Source of the DNA: Neobacillus terrae
Lineage (GTDB): Bacteria > Bacillota > Bacilli > Bacillales > Cytobacillaceae
Reading direction: 5' to 3'
NCBI RefSeq assembly: GCF_011393025.1
Contig: NZ_JAAOEO010000010.1
Coordinates: 62,001 to 126,000 of the forward strand
DNA length: 64,000 nucleotides
Positions 1-9,270 of this stretch are shown here, in pieces. The first letter of the stretch is position 1; the number at the start of each line of letters is the position of its first letter. The position numbers and the translations under genes were made by a program. The notes under the pieces were generated by a model that had not been told where the DNA came from, did no database searches, and worked only from the letters and a program-made list of their open reading frames with translations.

Positions 1-57
1 TATATAATTCTCCTTTGGAATTTCTCCCTCAAATGAATTTATCCTATACTTTTCCAT
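1..57 (-). CDS. Possible 5' end of a gene running off the left edge
   Basis: An ATG at 57 on the minus strand opens 19 codons to the window edge, beginning MEKYRINSFEGEIPKENYI. No convincing ribosome site is visible upstream, and the frame is already open for a few codons before the ATG. I do not recognise the family. It may be a real gene start or the remnant of one, since the neighbouring sequence to the right is decayed. Low confidence. Confidence 0.25.
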   Translation of the reverse strand, partial: MEKYRINSFEGEIPKENYI

Positions 58-171
58 GGTTCGTATTAAATCAGCTTATGAGTTTTCAATGTTTTTACAA
101 AGTAAATGGTAACTCTCTGAAAAAATGTTATTTTAGCAATTTACATTTTATAAAGGTCTTGTTCTTCTATC

Positions 172-400
172 TCAATATATTAAAAGCGTTTTTCTGATAA
201 AATCAAATGGCTCATAGGTGGTTGTAAATACTCTTAATTGACATTCTTTTATATTCTTTTTAAGAAAAAATTCTCCGACTTCTATATTAATTCTTAGCAA
301 TAGTCATTTCCTCTATGTTCGGAAACTAAGTAAAAGAAGTGAAAGCTGTGGTCTTAACTGACTTTTATTAATATTGAAAAAATATAATCCAATATTACTT
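172..400 (-). pseudogene. Decayed GNAT acetyltransferase remnant
   Basis: Read on the minus strand with two or three frame changes, this stretch gives DHSFHFFYLVSEHRGND, then stops, then EVGEFFLKKNIKECQLRVFTT. The EHRGN segment resembles the acetyl-CoA pyrophosphate loop (R/Q-x-x-G-x-G/A) of GNAT enzymes, and what follows resembles the last helices and strand. In-frame stops and frame shifts mean no functional protein can be made. The assignment rests on motif resemblance only. Confidence 0.35.
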
Positions 401-647
401 CTACAACTATATTGATTTTCCTTTTTCGGACAACTAAAAAAATGCCAATAAAGGCAGCGCGGATTTCAAGCACTCACTCTCACGATTTTCACTGTGCTAA
501 CGAACAAATAAGCATTAGGATCACTCGGAAATATATATAAATTTAATTTTTATTAAAGAAAATTACTTCATTAAGATTTTTTCATATAATAAAGTCCCCC
601 GTCTCACAATATTCGATGCCACCTGCAGTATTCTAGAGTTTCTCCAC
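401..647. other. Intergenic, nothing recognised
   Basis: AT-rich spacer. A short GC-richer stretch around 440-500 does not form an obvious terminator or known RNA, and no ORF with a ribosome site is present on either strand. Confidence 0.5.
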
Positions 648-1100
648 TTAATCTTGATCATCGAGTTCAATAAAATAATGGTCCTTACGGTAAGAAACAG
701 CCTCCATGGTTGCAATTAGATTATGATCATGAAAAATCTCGATCCGATAAAAACCAGTACGAAAGTTTCGTCTTACTTCAGATGCACGGGCAACTATTTT
801 GTCACCTGGTTTGGCTGCTTCAATAAACTGGATGGTTGTAGAGAGTCCTACTGATGATTTTCCATAAGCATTACAGGCAACCGAAAATGCGTGGTCTGCT
901 AAAGCATATATAACTGCTCCATGAACAGTTCCATACGCATTGACCATATGATCCTGCACCTCCAAACTGGCTTCTGCAAACCCAGCCTCAAATTTTATTA
1001 ACTTAATGCCTAATGACTGAGCATACGGATCATTCTTAACTTGTTTATAAATTTGATCATAATGTTTCTCATAGATTTGATACTCATCTATTTTCTCCTT
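648..1100 (-). CDS. PaaI-type hotdog acyl-CoA thioesterase
   Basis: A single hotdog-fold domain of about 150 residues, expected to hydrolyse acyl- or aryl-CoA thioesters in the cytoplasm. The signature is VHGAVIYALADHAFSVACNA, matching the PaaI pattern HGG-x3-LAD-x-AFA-x2-N, although the second Gly of HGG is Ala here. The chosen start is GTG at 1100, which has AGGGGG nine bases upstream; the longer frame to 1163 has no ribosome site. The gene stands alone between decayed neighbours. In other bacteria PaaI proteins rescue CoA from dead-end phenylacetate intermediates. The exact substrate cannot be told here, but an acyl-CoA catabolic operon lies 4 kb away. Confidence 0.8.
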   Translation of the reverse strand, partial: KEKIDEYQIYEKHYDQIYKQVKNDPYAQSLGIKLIKFEAGFAEASLEVQDHMVNAYGTVHGAVIYALADHAFSVACNAYGKSSVGLSTTIQFIEAAKPGDKIVARASEVRRNFRTGFYRIEIFHDHNLIATMEAVSYRKDHYFIELDDQD

Positions 1101-1164
1101 CACAATTACCTGCCCCCTTGATTTTCGAATATTTATTTCCATTTGAATTTGTAAAAAAGGCATT

Positions 1165-1766
1165 TTATAAGTATGAATCCATCATCCCTTAAGCTAGTTA
1201 CAGGAAGATTACTCCATCTTTCAAACTCTCTTAATCTTCAATTGTTCTTCCTATGGGTCTTGAAACATATCTTCTCTGTCATAATGAGGGAAAATTGTTA
1301 TATTGGTTATCCCTAATGCTATTAAATCCTGTATATCTAAGTTGTTCATCTGTGGTGTGAAAAAATCAACAGTTTTTATGTTTGTCCCAAATATTAAAGC
1401 TCCAGCACTTATACCCACAATTACTACATCCATGTTTGATAATTTTTTAAAACTTTATCAGCCCTACTTTTCTTTAAGTGATATAACAAATAAAAAGGAT
1501 TTCCACATTTTATGTAAATAACATTTTAATTTAAAAGGGTTTCAGGGTTATCAAACTCTATATCTGTAAAATCAACTTCGAGTAATCCCATACTTTGCAA
1601 ATCTTCTCTTGCCCTTAAGGGCAAACTTGTTGTGCTCCTTTTGTATTGATACGGTAGTTATAATAGCAGCCTTTTGATTTGCAATTGGTTTATTTAAAAG
1701 TTGAATAAAATGCTGTTTAATTTCATCTGTAAAGAACCCTTGGGATGTTAATAAAATCTTAGACAT
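1165..1766 (-). pseudogene. Broken peptidase S51 family gene, copy 1
   Basis: Fragments in three frames line up end to end as one S51 (dipeptidase E-like serine peptidase) protein. The N-terminus is MSKILLTSQGFFTDEIKQ (from 1766). The middle is GNPFYLLYHLKKS (about 1490). Then comes the nucleophile region VVIVGISAGALIFG with the G-x-S-A-G elbow, then FPHYDREDMFQDP ending at 1251. Remains of the C-terminus (GRTIED) are readable to about 1165. At least three frame shifts and several stops make it non-functional. A second independently broken copy lies at 18851-19460. Start ATG at 1766 is intact. Confidence 0.8.
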
Positions 1767-1916
1767 TTAAAAACCACTTCTTCCATTAAAAAGAGCATCC
1801 TTCTTTCTTGTATCCTGCAATAAAAGTTCCTATTCTTCCCTTGCGTCCATTGGAGATTCTAAAATCCTAAGAAATGATTTACCGCTATTATATTACGGAC
1901 ACACCCATTAAAATCA

Positions 1917-2027
1917 TTAGTAAGGAATTATAAAACTTATTCTTTGGTTTCTTTTAAAAATTGCTATAACCATTTTGAATAAGCCTGCAAGAACGCAAAT
2001 AATACCGAAAAACAACTTTTTTGTCAC
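1917..2027 (-). CDS. Possible 36-aa hydrophobic peptide
   Basis: A GTG at 2027 or TTG at 2015 opens a short ORF with one hydrophobic segment (FFGIICVLAGLFKMVIAIF) followed by a basic tail. For the TTG start, GAGGTGA lies about 11 bases upstream. Such one-helix peptides are common in Bacillaceae but this one has no recognised family. Just to its right at 2083-2100 is a degenerate copy of the ATCCTTCTTGG hairpin element seen elsewhere in the window. Confidence 0.3.
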   Translation of the reverse strand: MTKKLFFGIICVLAGLFKMVIAIFKRNQRISFIIPY

Positions 2028-2182
2028 CTCAATTTAAGACTATCAACCTATAGTTAGATATGGTATTCAACAAAAATACGCATTAATCCTTCTTGACTTA
2101 AAGCTTCCAGAGGGTTGAATTCCTGATGTTATAGTAGCTTTTCCACTTTTTTCCATTATATTCCTTATCGTTTTACCCATTC

Positions 2183-2220
2183 ATATCGATTTGATATCGA
2201 TTACATTGAAATAATATATT
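2183..2220 (+). promoter_or_regulatory. Candidate gltT promoter overlapped by an ATATCGAT direct repeat
   Basis: TTGATA at 2191-2196 and TATATT at 2215-2220 are spaced 18 bases and fit a sigma-A promoter. Two exact copies of ATATCGAT (2183-2190 and 2194-2201) sit one helical turn apart over the -35 element, as expected for a regulator site. The transcript would have a leader of about 95 bases before the gltT start at 2322. Confidence 0.4.
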
Positions 2221-2321
2221 GTTTAGATACATCGTTATCTACTAAAATAATCTTAAGATAATATTTTAAAAAAGGAATTAAAAATTTGTTTTCATTATTT
2301 TTAAACCATAGGAGGGTAAAC

Positions 2322-3572
2322 ATGAAGAAAATTAGCTTAGCTTGGCAAATTTTTATTGGACTGGCCTTAGGGATTGTTATTGGGGCAATTTTTTACGGAA
2401 ATCCCCATGTTGAACAATATCTGCAGCCCATAGGCACTATTTTTATCCGTTTAATTAAAATGATTGTTATTCCAATCATTATTTCCAGTTTAATTGTAGG
2501 AGTAGCTGGTGCAGGAGATATGAAGTCACTAGGTAAACTCGGAGGGAAAACACTGCTTTATTTTGAAATCATTACTACAATCGCTATCTTTGTAGGATTA
2601 ATCTTTGCTAATGTATTTCAACCAGGGACAGGCGTTGATCGTTCCCATCTCTCAAAAACTGATATCGGTGCATATGTAACGACAGCAAAAACGACCGAAA
2701 CCCATTCAATGGCCGATACTTTTGTAAATATCGTTCCTGCTAATATTGTTCAGTCATTGGCAAACGGAGATATGCTTGCAATTATTTTCTTCTCAGTCAT
2801 GTTCGGACTGGGAATCGCAGCTATAGGAGAGAAAGGCGCTCCTGTTCTCAACTTCTTTAGGGGCACCGCTGATGCAATGTTTTATGTAACCAATCAGATT
2901 ATGAAAGTTGCTCCTCTTGGGGTATTTGCTTTAATTGGTGTAACGGTTTCAAAATTTGGCTTATCCTCTTTAATTCCACTTGGAAAACTTGTTCTCGTGG
3001 TATACGGATCAATGATTTTCTTTATTATTGTGATCCTTGGGGTAACTGCAAAATTGGTTGGGTTTAACATCTTTAAACTGATGAAATATTTAAAGGACGA
3101 ATTATTGCTGGGCTATTCAACAGCGAGCTCTGAAACCGTACTTCCGAAAATAATGGAAAAGATGGAGAAGCTTGGATGTCCCAAAGCCATAACATCTTTT
3201 GTTATTCCAACAGGATATTCATTTAATCTTGATGGATCAACTTTATACCAAGCGATTGCCGCGTTATTCATTGCCCAAATGTATGGAATTCACATGAGTA
3301 TCGGACATCAAATTACACTAGTGTTGGTGTTGATGCTTACATCTAAAGGGATTGCTGGAGTTCCAGGTGTTTCGTTTGTTGTCCTTCTCGCTACTTTGGG
3401 AAGTGTTGGTATCCCTGTCGAAGGACTTGCGTTTATTGCTGGAATTGACCGGATTCTAGATATGGCTCGTACCGCAGTAAATATTGTTGGAAACTCCCTT
3501 GCTACTATAGTAATTACAAAATGGGAAGGACATAAGCTTACAGAAGAAAGTATCGAAAATAAAGCGGCATAA
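2322..3572 (+). CDS. gltT: Glutamate/aspartate:cation symporter GltT (DAACS family)
   Basis: A 416-residue integral membrane transporter that imports glutamate or aspartate with protons or sodium. Family signatures are all present: the serine-rich hairpin-1 region reads GYSTASSETVLPKIMEKMEK; TM7 carries GYSFNLDGSTLYQA in place of the NMDGT motif; TM8 carries DRILDMARTAVNIVGNSLA with the substrate-binding Asp, Arg and Asn. I recall very similar sequences for Geobacillus GltT. The start at ATG 2322 is set by AGGAGGGTAAAC directly upstream; the frame extends 12 codons further with no ribosome site. It is a single-gene unit with its own terminator. Confidence 0.93.
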   Translation: MKKISLAWQIFIGLALGIVIGAIFYGNPHVEQYLQPIGTIFIRLIKMIVIPIIISSLIVGVAGAGDMKSLGKLGGKTLLYFEIITTIAIFVGLIFANVFQPGTGVDRSHLSKTDIGAYVTTAKTTETHSMADTFVNIVPANIVQSLANGDMLAIIFFSVMFGLGIAAIGEKGAPVLNFFRGTADAMFYVTNQIMKVAPLGVFALIGVTVSKFGLSSLIPLGKLVLVVYGSMIFFIIVILGVTAKLVGFNIFKLMKYLKDELLLGYSTASSETVLPKIMEKMEKLGCPKAITSFVIPTGYSFNLDGSTLYQAIAALFIAQMYGIHMSIGHQITLVLVLMLTSKGIAGVPGVSFVVLLATLGSVGIPVEGLAFIAGIDRILDMARTAVNIVGNSLATIVITKWEGHKLTEESIENKAA

Positions 3573-3592
3573 TATGTAAGAGTAAAGCCTGC

Positions 3593-3626
3593 AAAACGCG
3601 CTGAGGAAATTCAGCGCGTTTTTCTA
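3593..3626 (+). terminator. gltT terminator
   Basis: AAACGCGCTGA and TCAGCGCGTTTTT form an 11-bp stem with a short loop, followed by a T-run, 20 bases after the gltT stop codon. Confidence 0.85.
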
Positions 3627-3654
3627 TAGCGTGTCCGTTTAATTGAAAACGTAA

Positions 3655-4273
3655 TTATTTATTGGTTAACATCTTTCTCTTTCGATTAAATGGAAGAGGA
3701 AATTGCCAATTATAACGAATTGCCAACATGCGAATTGCAACTACTACTACAACAATTAGGGTTAGTTGTAAGGGAGTTGTCCAATCTAACCATATACAAA
3801 CTGCACAGAGAATCGTTAAAACAGCGTGAATCTCTTCTCTTAGAGCCAATGGTTTCCTTCCAACTAATAAATCCCGAATCATTCCGCCGCCTACTCCAGT
3901 AAACATGGATGCCAAAACAGTAATCCCTAAACTATCGTATTCTTTAGTCGCTAATAGTGCACCCTGAATCGCAAACGAAGCAAGTCCAATTGAATCAAAA
4001 AATAAACCCCAACGTTTCCGTTGCTTAATCCATTTTATTGGCATAAATACGATAATCGTTAGAGTTATTAAAACCGTTAAAAATCGAAAAGCGATCCCAT
4101 ATGCGAGAAAGTGGGATTCCAATAATTAAATTACGGATAATAGCTCCTCCATATGAAGTAGTTAATCCCAACACATAAACGCCTATAAATGAGTATCTAG
4201 CAGCAAGTGCCACAAATGCCCCACTGGCAGCATAAGCTATAATCCCGATGAGATGCAAAACCTGCCAGGTCAA
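3655..4273 (-). pseudogene. Frameshifted UPF0126/TRIC-like membrane protein gene
   Basis: A TTG start at 4273 has a good AGGAGG site and begins MTWQVLHLIGIIAYAASGAF, the first helix of the UPF0126 (YvgT-like, TRIC-type cation channel) family. After LSRIWD near 4095 the frame shifts; the rest of the protein continues in the next frame to 3655 and includes the second family repeat (FFDSIGLASFAIQGALLA and GVGGGMIRDLLVGRKP). Together the two parts make a normal-length protein of about 205 residues with six or seven helices. One indel separates them, so this is a recent pseudogene or a sequencing error. Confidence 0.85.
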
Positions 4274-4575
4274 GGTTGAAAACCTCCTACATGTTAAACT
4301 GGATAAGGAATTAATATTTTTAACTACTAAGTAGGATTTTCCAAATTCACCTTTGTTATTCCTCTGTTAGGTTCTTCTTTCATCATCTATTTTCTCAGCC
4401 TGCACTACAGGCTCCCCTAGTAGAAATTTAATTCATTCTTACAGCTTCATTCTTTTCTTGTACAAAAAAACATCAATATTTCTAATCTTATATTTTCAAT
4501 TGGACAGAGAATGGGTAAAGTAATTTAATACTTTTAGGATAATAGAGCATACTACAAATAAAAGGAGTGATTAAA
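4274..4575. other. Intergenic, no gene seen
   Basis: AT-rich region upstream of both the minus-strand UPF0126 gene and the plus-strand small gene at 4576. No structured RNA or repeat was recognised. Confidence 0.5.
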
Positions 4576-4716
4576 TTGTCTAAAGAAAACTTTTATATTC
4601 CAAAAGAAAATCCTGATAAACTTGATAATGAACCTTCAAATGAAGTAAATCAAGTAGCTCAGAGAGTTGATCTTGTTGATGAAATAATTAAAGCATGGAA
4701 TGAAAATTCTTTATGA
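4576..4716 (+). CDS. 46-aa acidic hydrophilic protein, unknown
   Basis: TTG start at 4576 preceded by AAAGGAGTGATTAAA, an excellent ribosome site. The product is polar and rich in Asn, Glu and Asp (begins MSKENFYIPKENPDKLDNE) with no membrane segment or cysteines. The size and composition resemble small uncharacterised Bacillaceae proteins, some of them spore-associated, but no family is recognised. It is the only plus-strand gene between two minus-strand units. Confidence 0.6.
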   Translation: MSKENFYIPKENPDKLDNEPSNEVNQVAQRVDLVDEIIKAWNENSL

Positions 4717-4783
4717 GATCTCTAATAACCCTCAAATTTTCTTACTCTCAACTACTCTCGCATTCCTTTCACTACTGTAATTT

Positions 4784-4812
4784 TTAAAGAGACCGTCAGT
4801 TGAAACGGTCTC
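4784..4812. terminator. Hairpin between convergent units
   Basis: GAGACCGT and ACGGTCTC pair in an 8-bp stem around a 7-base loop. It lies between the stop of the 46-aa gene and the stop of the minus-strand acyl-CoA operon, so it can act for either strand; the T-run on each side is modest. Confidence 0.6.
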
Positions 4813-4821
4813 CTTTCATTA

Positions 4822-6438
4822 CTAATTATTTACAAGATGGTCCTTCAATTGCTCCCTCAACGCACGTTTGAGAAATTTGCCGACCGATGTTTTAGGGATT
4901 TCCTCCATGAATACAATGTCATCCGGGAGCCACCATTTGGCAAATTGGGGTGCAAGGAATTCAAGGAGATCATCCTTGCTGACTTTTCCCTGGAATGCTG
5001 GCTTCAGAACCACACATGCAAGTGGCCGCTCCTGCCATTGTGAATGAGGTACAGCAATGACACTCGCTTCGAAAATTCCCTCATGAGCCATTAAAGCATT
5101 TTCCAGATCTACAGAAGAAATCCATTCTCCGCCGCTCTTAATCAAATCCTTTGTCCGGTCAACAAGCTTTACGACTCCCTCTTCATCAACGGTTGCAACA
5201 TCTCCTGTGTACAGCCAGCCGTCCCTGAACGCATCAGATGAACGTTCATCCATATAATATTCATCTGCAATCCACGGACCCCGCAAGAGTAATTCACCCA
5301 TCTCGCTGCCATCCCAGGCTACCTCACCATTTGCCCCGATAACCTTCATTTCCAACCCAGGAACTAGAAGGCCCTGCTTTGACCTGACATCGAGCATATC
5401 CTCGTCATCAAGATCATTCTGATAGCTTTTCAGGCGCGATATAGTGGCAATTGGCGTGGTCTCAGTCATGCCGTATGCATGTAAAAATGGTATGCCGAAT
5501 TTAGTTTCGAAAGCTTTTATGATTCCGCGCGGAGCCGCAGAGCCACCGCAAAGTATAGCCCTTAGCGAAGAGGTATCGTATGAACCGTTTTCCAGCTCAT
5601 TCAGCAAACCAAGCCAAATGGTTGGTACGCCTGCCGTCAAAGTAACCTTTTCCGATGAGATTAGTTCAGCTAATAGCTTCGGGGTAAATTGAGGTCCAGG
5701 CAATACCTGTGTCGAACCAAACCAGGTTGCGGCAAATGGCAGGCCCCAGGCGTTCGCATGGAACATAGGTACAACCGGCATGCAAACATCATATTCAGAA
5801 ATGGCTGCTGTATCAGCTAGCCCAAGTGCAAAGCTGTGGAGGACAAGGCCTCGATGCGAATAAACGACACCCTTTGGGTTTCCAGTTGTTGCGGAAGTAT
5901 AGCACATTCCTGCAGGTTCATTTTCGTCCAGGTCCTTAATAAATTCAAATTTCCCATCGCTTTCGCTAATCAGCTTTTCATAGGAGAACACTGGGTCTAG
6001 GGTTGTGGAAGGAAGTACGTCGCTGTCTGTCATAATAATGTAAGCCGACACTGTCTTCAGCTGATCCTGAACCCGTTCGATAAGCGGTACTAAATCTTCA
6101 TCGATCAACAAGACCTTGTCTTCTGAATGATTAATGATGTAGGCAATATGCTCAGCAGATAGTCTGATATTAATGGTGTGCAGGACCGCCCCCATGCCAG
6201 GTGCTGCAAAATAACACTCAAGATGGCGATGGTGATTCCAGGCAACAGTCCCTACTTTGTCTCCCCGTCCGACTCCAAGTCTTTCCAGAGCAGCCGCCAG
6301 CTTCCGTGTTCGAGAGCCGATTTCTTTATAGGTAAACCGGTGGACACCTGAAAGCGTTCTTGATATTACCTCTTTCTTTGGGAAAAATTTCTCTGCCCTT
6401 TCCAGCATGGAACCGACAGTCAAAGGAACATTCATCAT
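4822..6438 (-). CDS. Long-chain acyl-CoA ligase, AMP-forming (third of operon)
   Basis: A 538-residue ANL-superfamily enzyme that adenylates a fatty or related carboxylic acid and transfers it to CoA. Signature motifs: P-loop [11 protein letters not shown] near residue 190, motif [10 protein letters not shown], motif [15 protein letters not shown], hinge [15 protein letters not shown], and C-terminal [11 protein letters not shown] with the catalytic Lys. The P-loop has Ala where most relatives have Gly (SGTTG). The start at 6438 (ATGATG) has GGAAGGGG upstream. It is the last gene of the six-gene operon, 20 bases after the racemase-like gene. The substrate is not determined by these motifs; three ligases in one operon suggest different chain lengths or branched substrates. 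Confidence 0.9.
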   Translation of the reverse strand: MMNVPLTVGSMLERAEKFFPKKEVISRTLSGVHRFTYKEIGSRTRKLAAALERLGVGRGDKVGTVAWNHHRHLECYFAAPGMGAVLHTINIRLSAEHIAYIINHSEDKVLLIDEDLVPLIERVQDQLKTVSAYIIMTDSDVLPSTTLDPVFSYEKLISESDGKFEFIKDLDENEPAGMCYTSATTGNPKGVVYSHRGLVLHSFALGLADTAAISEYDVCMPVVPMFHANAWGLPFAATWFGSTQVLPGPQFTPKLLAELISSEKVTLTAGVPTIWLGLLNELENGSYDTSSLRAILCGGSAAPRGIIKAFETKFGIPFLHAYGMTETTPIATISRLKSYQNDLDDEDMLDVRSKQGLLVPGLEMKVIGANGEVAWDGSEMGELLLRGPWIADEYYMDERSSDAFRDGWLYTGDVATVDEEGVVKLVDRTKDLIKSGGEWISSVDLENALMAHEGIFEASVIAVPHSQWQERPLACVVLKPAFQGKVSKDDLLEFLAPQFAKWWLPDDIVFMEEIPKTSVGKFLKRALREQLKDHLVNN

Positions 6439-6458
6439 TACACGCAACCCCTTCCAAT

Positions 6459-7607
6459 TTAGATGACGCCTGCATTTCTCCATGCCAATAGTTCGCTATC
6501 GGATGCTTTCAGCAAATCCTTAAGCACTTTATCAGTATGCTCTCCCTTTTCAGGAGCTGGTGTCCAAGTTCCTGTATGAATTCCACTATGCATCTTTATA
6601 TGTCCTCCGCTAAAAACTGAACCTTTTTCTAAAAAATATGGATGCTTAGCAAGCTCCCCTGTTTCCAGGACTGGTGCCAGGCAGCAGTCTGTTTTCATAC
6701 CAAACTCAATCCATTCTCCTAAATTCCTGCTTTTAAAAAGTTCGGTCATTTCCCTGTAGACGGAATTATCCATTAATTTCGGAGAAAACTGGGCGGGGAT
6801 CCAATCTTGCCGGCCGACACCCTGGCAAAAATAGTTCCAGAACTTTGGTTCCAAAGCTCCAAGGCTGACAAACCGGCCATCCTTTGTCTCGTATAAAGAG
6901 TACGAGACCACAGTTCCGCCTAGTACATCAATGCCATTCCCTGCTCCGGTTTCTTTTTCAACCATTACGTGGTTGACCATAAAAGAGGCCATCACTTCTG
7001 TAATGGAAATCGAATGATAGCTGCCCCGGCCAGTCAGGCCCCGGGAAACAAGGCCAGCCAGAATTCGTTCGTTGGCAGCCATTCCTCCGATAAAATCGGC
7101 AAACGTATTGGAGGGATGAAGCGGCTTGCCATGTTCGTCCTTTAGCTGGGCGAGCATTCCGCTTAAAGCCATATAATTAATGTCATGGCTTCCAAGTTCG
7201 CTTAGCATACCATCCTGTCCGTATCCAGAAATGGAGCAGTAGATCAGTTTGGGATTTACAGTTGCGGTCTCCTCATATCCAAGGCCGAGTTTTTTCATTA
7301 CACCAGGCCGAAAGCTTTCGATCAAAACATCTGCTTCCTGTATAAGGCTTAGGGCAATTCCCCTTCCTGTTTCATGCTTGAGGTTTAACGTCACGCTCTT
7401 TTTTCGCAGGTTATTCGCCTCAAAGACGATTCCACTCCCATTCATTTGCGGACCTGTTGACCGGGCCGGGTCGCCGGAAGGAGGCTCCACCTTGATTACC
7501 TCAGCACCCATTTCAGAAAGCCTTAGTGTTGCGAATGGGCCTGGGAGATAGTGGCTGAAATCTAAGACAGTAACTCCTTGAAGTAAGCCACTTTTAAGCC
7601 TCTCCAT
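6459..7607 (-). CDS. CaiB/BaiF family protein, alpha-methylacyl-CoA racemase-like
   Basis: A 382-residue class III CoA-transferase fold protein. The residues match the racemase branch: His141 in SHDINYMALSG and Asp171 in FADFIGG are 30 residues apart, exactly like His126/Asp156 of the mycobacterial 2-methylacyl-CoA racemase, and Glu253 in ALEPKFW matches its Glu241. Such enzymes interconvert 2R and 2S methyl-branched acyl-CoAs so that stereospecific beta-oxidation can proceed. The start at 7607 is set by GGAGGG five bases upstream; an ATG at 7622 overlapping the upstream stop is an alternative. The position between two acyl-CoA ligases supports branched-chain acyl-CoA catabolism. A true CoA-transferase remains possible. 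Confidence 0.82.
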   Translation of the reverse strand: MERLKSGLLQGVTVLDFSHYLPGPFATLRLSEMGAEVIKVEPPSGDPARSTGPQMNGSGIVFEANNLRKKSVTLNLKHETGRGIALSLIQEADVLIESFRPGVMKKLGLGYEETATVNPKLIYCSISGYGQDGMLSELGSHDINYMALSGMLAQLKDEHGKPLHPSNTFADFIGGMAANERILAGLVSRGLTGRGSYHSISITEVMASFMVNHVMVEKETGAGNGIDVLGGTVVSYSLYETKDGRFVSLGALEPKFWNYFCQGVGRQDWIPAQFSPKLMDNSVYREMTELFKSRNLGEWIEFGMKTDCCLAPVLETGELAKHPYFLEKGSVFSGGHIKMHSGIHTGTWTPAPEKGEHTDKVLKDLLKASDSELLAWRNAGVI

Positions 7608-7623
7608 TTTTCCCTCCAGCATC

Positions 7624-9198
7624 CTACTTTGCCCCCTTGTCTGGAAGAAACAACTCCTCCAGTTCCTTACGAAGAATAAACTTTTGGATTTTGCCGCTTG
7701 CATTCCTTGGAAGGGTATCAAGGAAAAAGTATTTACGAGGACGCTTGTAATTGGCGAGCTGATCACTGTTCTTGCAATATTCGTCGAGCTCTTCCTCCGT
7801 GACGGAAGCATCCTTTTTTACAACAAACGCCGTTACGGTTTCTCCCCAACGGTCATCCGGCTGCCCGACCACCGCTGCATCCAGGACACCTTTATGGGAA
7901 TGCAGGATATCTTCGACTTCCCTCGGATAAATATTTTCTCCGCCAGAGATGATCATATCGTCCACCCGGTCCTTAACCCACAAATAGCCTTCTTCATCAA
8001 GGTAGCCAATATCTCCGGAATGGTACCAGCCATTGTATAAAGATTTTTCAGTAGCTTCTTCCCTTTGAAAATATCCCGCCATCATACATGGACCCTTTAC
8101 GATGATTTCTCCCGTTTCTCCCGGAGGCATGATATCGTCAGGATCGGATGGGCTGTCCTCATTTGGGCGAACAATCCGGATTTCATGGTTTAGGCAAGCC
8201 TGACCAGCAGATCCTGCCTTTGTTAACTGATCTTTTTCACCAAGGAAAGTAATTGCCGGCCCCATTTCGGTCATTCCATATGCTTGGACAAGAGAGATTC
8301 CCAATTTGTCGTGACATGCATGGACAAGCGCAGGAGCCATAGGTGCTGCACCGTACAATCCAAGCTTCAGGCTGCTAATGTTGTACTCCTGTAAATCTTC
8401 TTGGAGGAGCATTTTCCACATCGTTGGCGCCGCAAAAAGCTTCGTGATGCCCTCTTCTTCAATTAGGTTGAGGACCTTTTTCGGTTCAAATTGATGAAGG
8501 ATGACATTACTTGCTCCGACATGGACTCTTGGCAAAAAGGCACAGTGCAGTTCGGCACAGTGGAACATTGGTGCAGTCACAAGACCAACATCATAGGAAT
8601 CCAGCCGCGTTGCCCCAATGACAACCAAGCTTTGTTCAACCATGTCCCTATGTGAATGGAGGACACCCTTTGGCCTTCCAGTTGTCCCACTCGTGTACAT
8701 GATGGCATATAAGTCGTTTTCATCGATATCTGCTTCAGGTGTCATTTCCGGTGCATCAGCCACCCTTTCCTGATAGCTCGCAGCGTAATCTGGTACCTCC
8801 TTGTCAATGTACCAGAAGGCGATTTCAGGAAATCGTTTTTCAATTGCCGCAACAACCGGCTCAAGCACTTTTTCAAAAAGTACAACCTTTGGAGCTGCAT
8901 CCTGCAGAATAAACGCAACCTCTTCGGGCGTCAGTCGGAAGTTAATCGGGTTAAAGACGGCCCCCATTTTAGTGCAGGCAAAATAGGACGTCGCAAGCTC
9001 TTCCGTATTGAATAAAAAGGTAGAAACGCGGTCTCCCTTTCTGACACCCTCGGCAAGCAAAGCGTTGGCCAGTTTATTAACCTGCACGTTCCATTCTTTG
9101 TATGTCCAGCGAACGTTTTTTCGCACATCATAAATGGCCTTTTTATTTGGATATTTCTGTACCGTCAAATCAAAGATCCTGCCAATCGTCGTACCCAT
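7624..9198 (-). CDS. Acyl-CoA synthetase, AMP-forming (second of operon)
   Basis: A 524-residue ANL enzyme. Motifs in order: P-loop MYTSGTTGRPKGVLHSH near 175, substrate-region motif QAYGMTEMGP, GWYHSGDIGYLDEEG, hinge DRVDDMIISGGENIYP, and the catalytic Lys in RNASGKIQKFILRK. These are the hallmarks of medium- or long-chain fatty acyl-CoA synthetases of the FadD/YngI-like group. The start at ATG 9198 has GGAGGG six bases away. It overlaps or abuts the racemase-like gene, implying translational coupling, and follows the thiolase gene by 72 bases. Confidence 0.9.
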   Translation of the reverse strand: MGTTIGRIFDLTVQKYPNKKAIYDVRKNVRWTYKEWNVQVNKLANALLAEGVRKGDRVSTFLFNTEELATSYFACTKMGAVFNPINFRLTPEEVAFILQDAAPKVVLFEKVLEPVVAAIEKRFPEIAFWYIDKEVPDYAASYQERVADAPEMTPEADIDENDLYAIMYTSGTTGRPKGVLHSHRDMVEQSLVVIGATRLDSYDVGLVTAPMFHCAELHCAFLPRVHVGASNVILHQFEPKKVLNLIEEEGITKLFAAPTMWKMLLQEDLQEYNISSLKLGLYGAAPMAPALVHACHDKLGISLVQAYGMTEMGPAITFLGEKDQLTKAGSAGQACLNHEIRIVRPNEDSPSDPDDIMPPGETGEIIVKGPCMMAGYFQREEATEKSLYNGWYHSGDIGYLDEEGYLWVKDRVDDMIISGGENIYPREVEDILHSHKGVLDAAVVGQPDDRWGETVTAFVVKKDASVTEEELDEYCKNSDQLANYKRPRKYFFLDTLPRNASGKIQKFILRKELEELFLPDKGAK

Positions 9199-9270
9199 TA
9201 TTATCCCTCCGTTTTAATTGATTTTTTTAACATCAGAATGGTTCAAAAAAGGCTCTAGTATAGCGTTGCT

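Noticed and set aside
15..197. 60-aa plus-strand ORF
   Set aside because: No ribosome site, and it runs opposite a decayed acetyltransferase frame.
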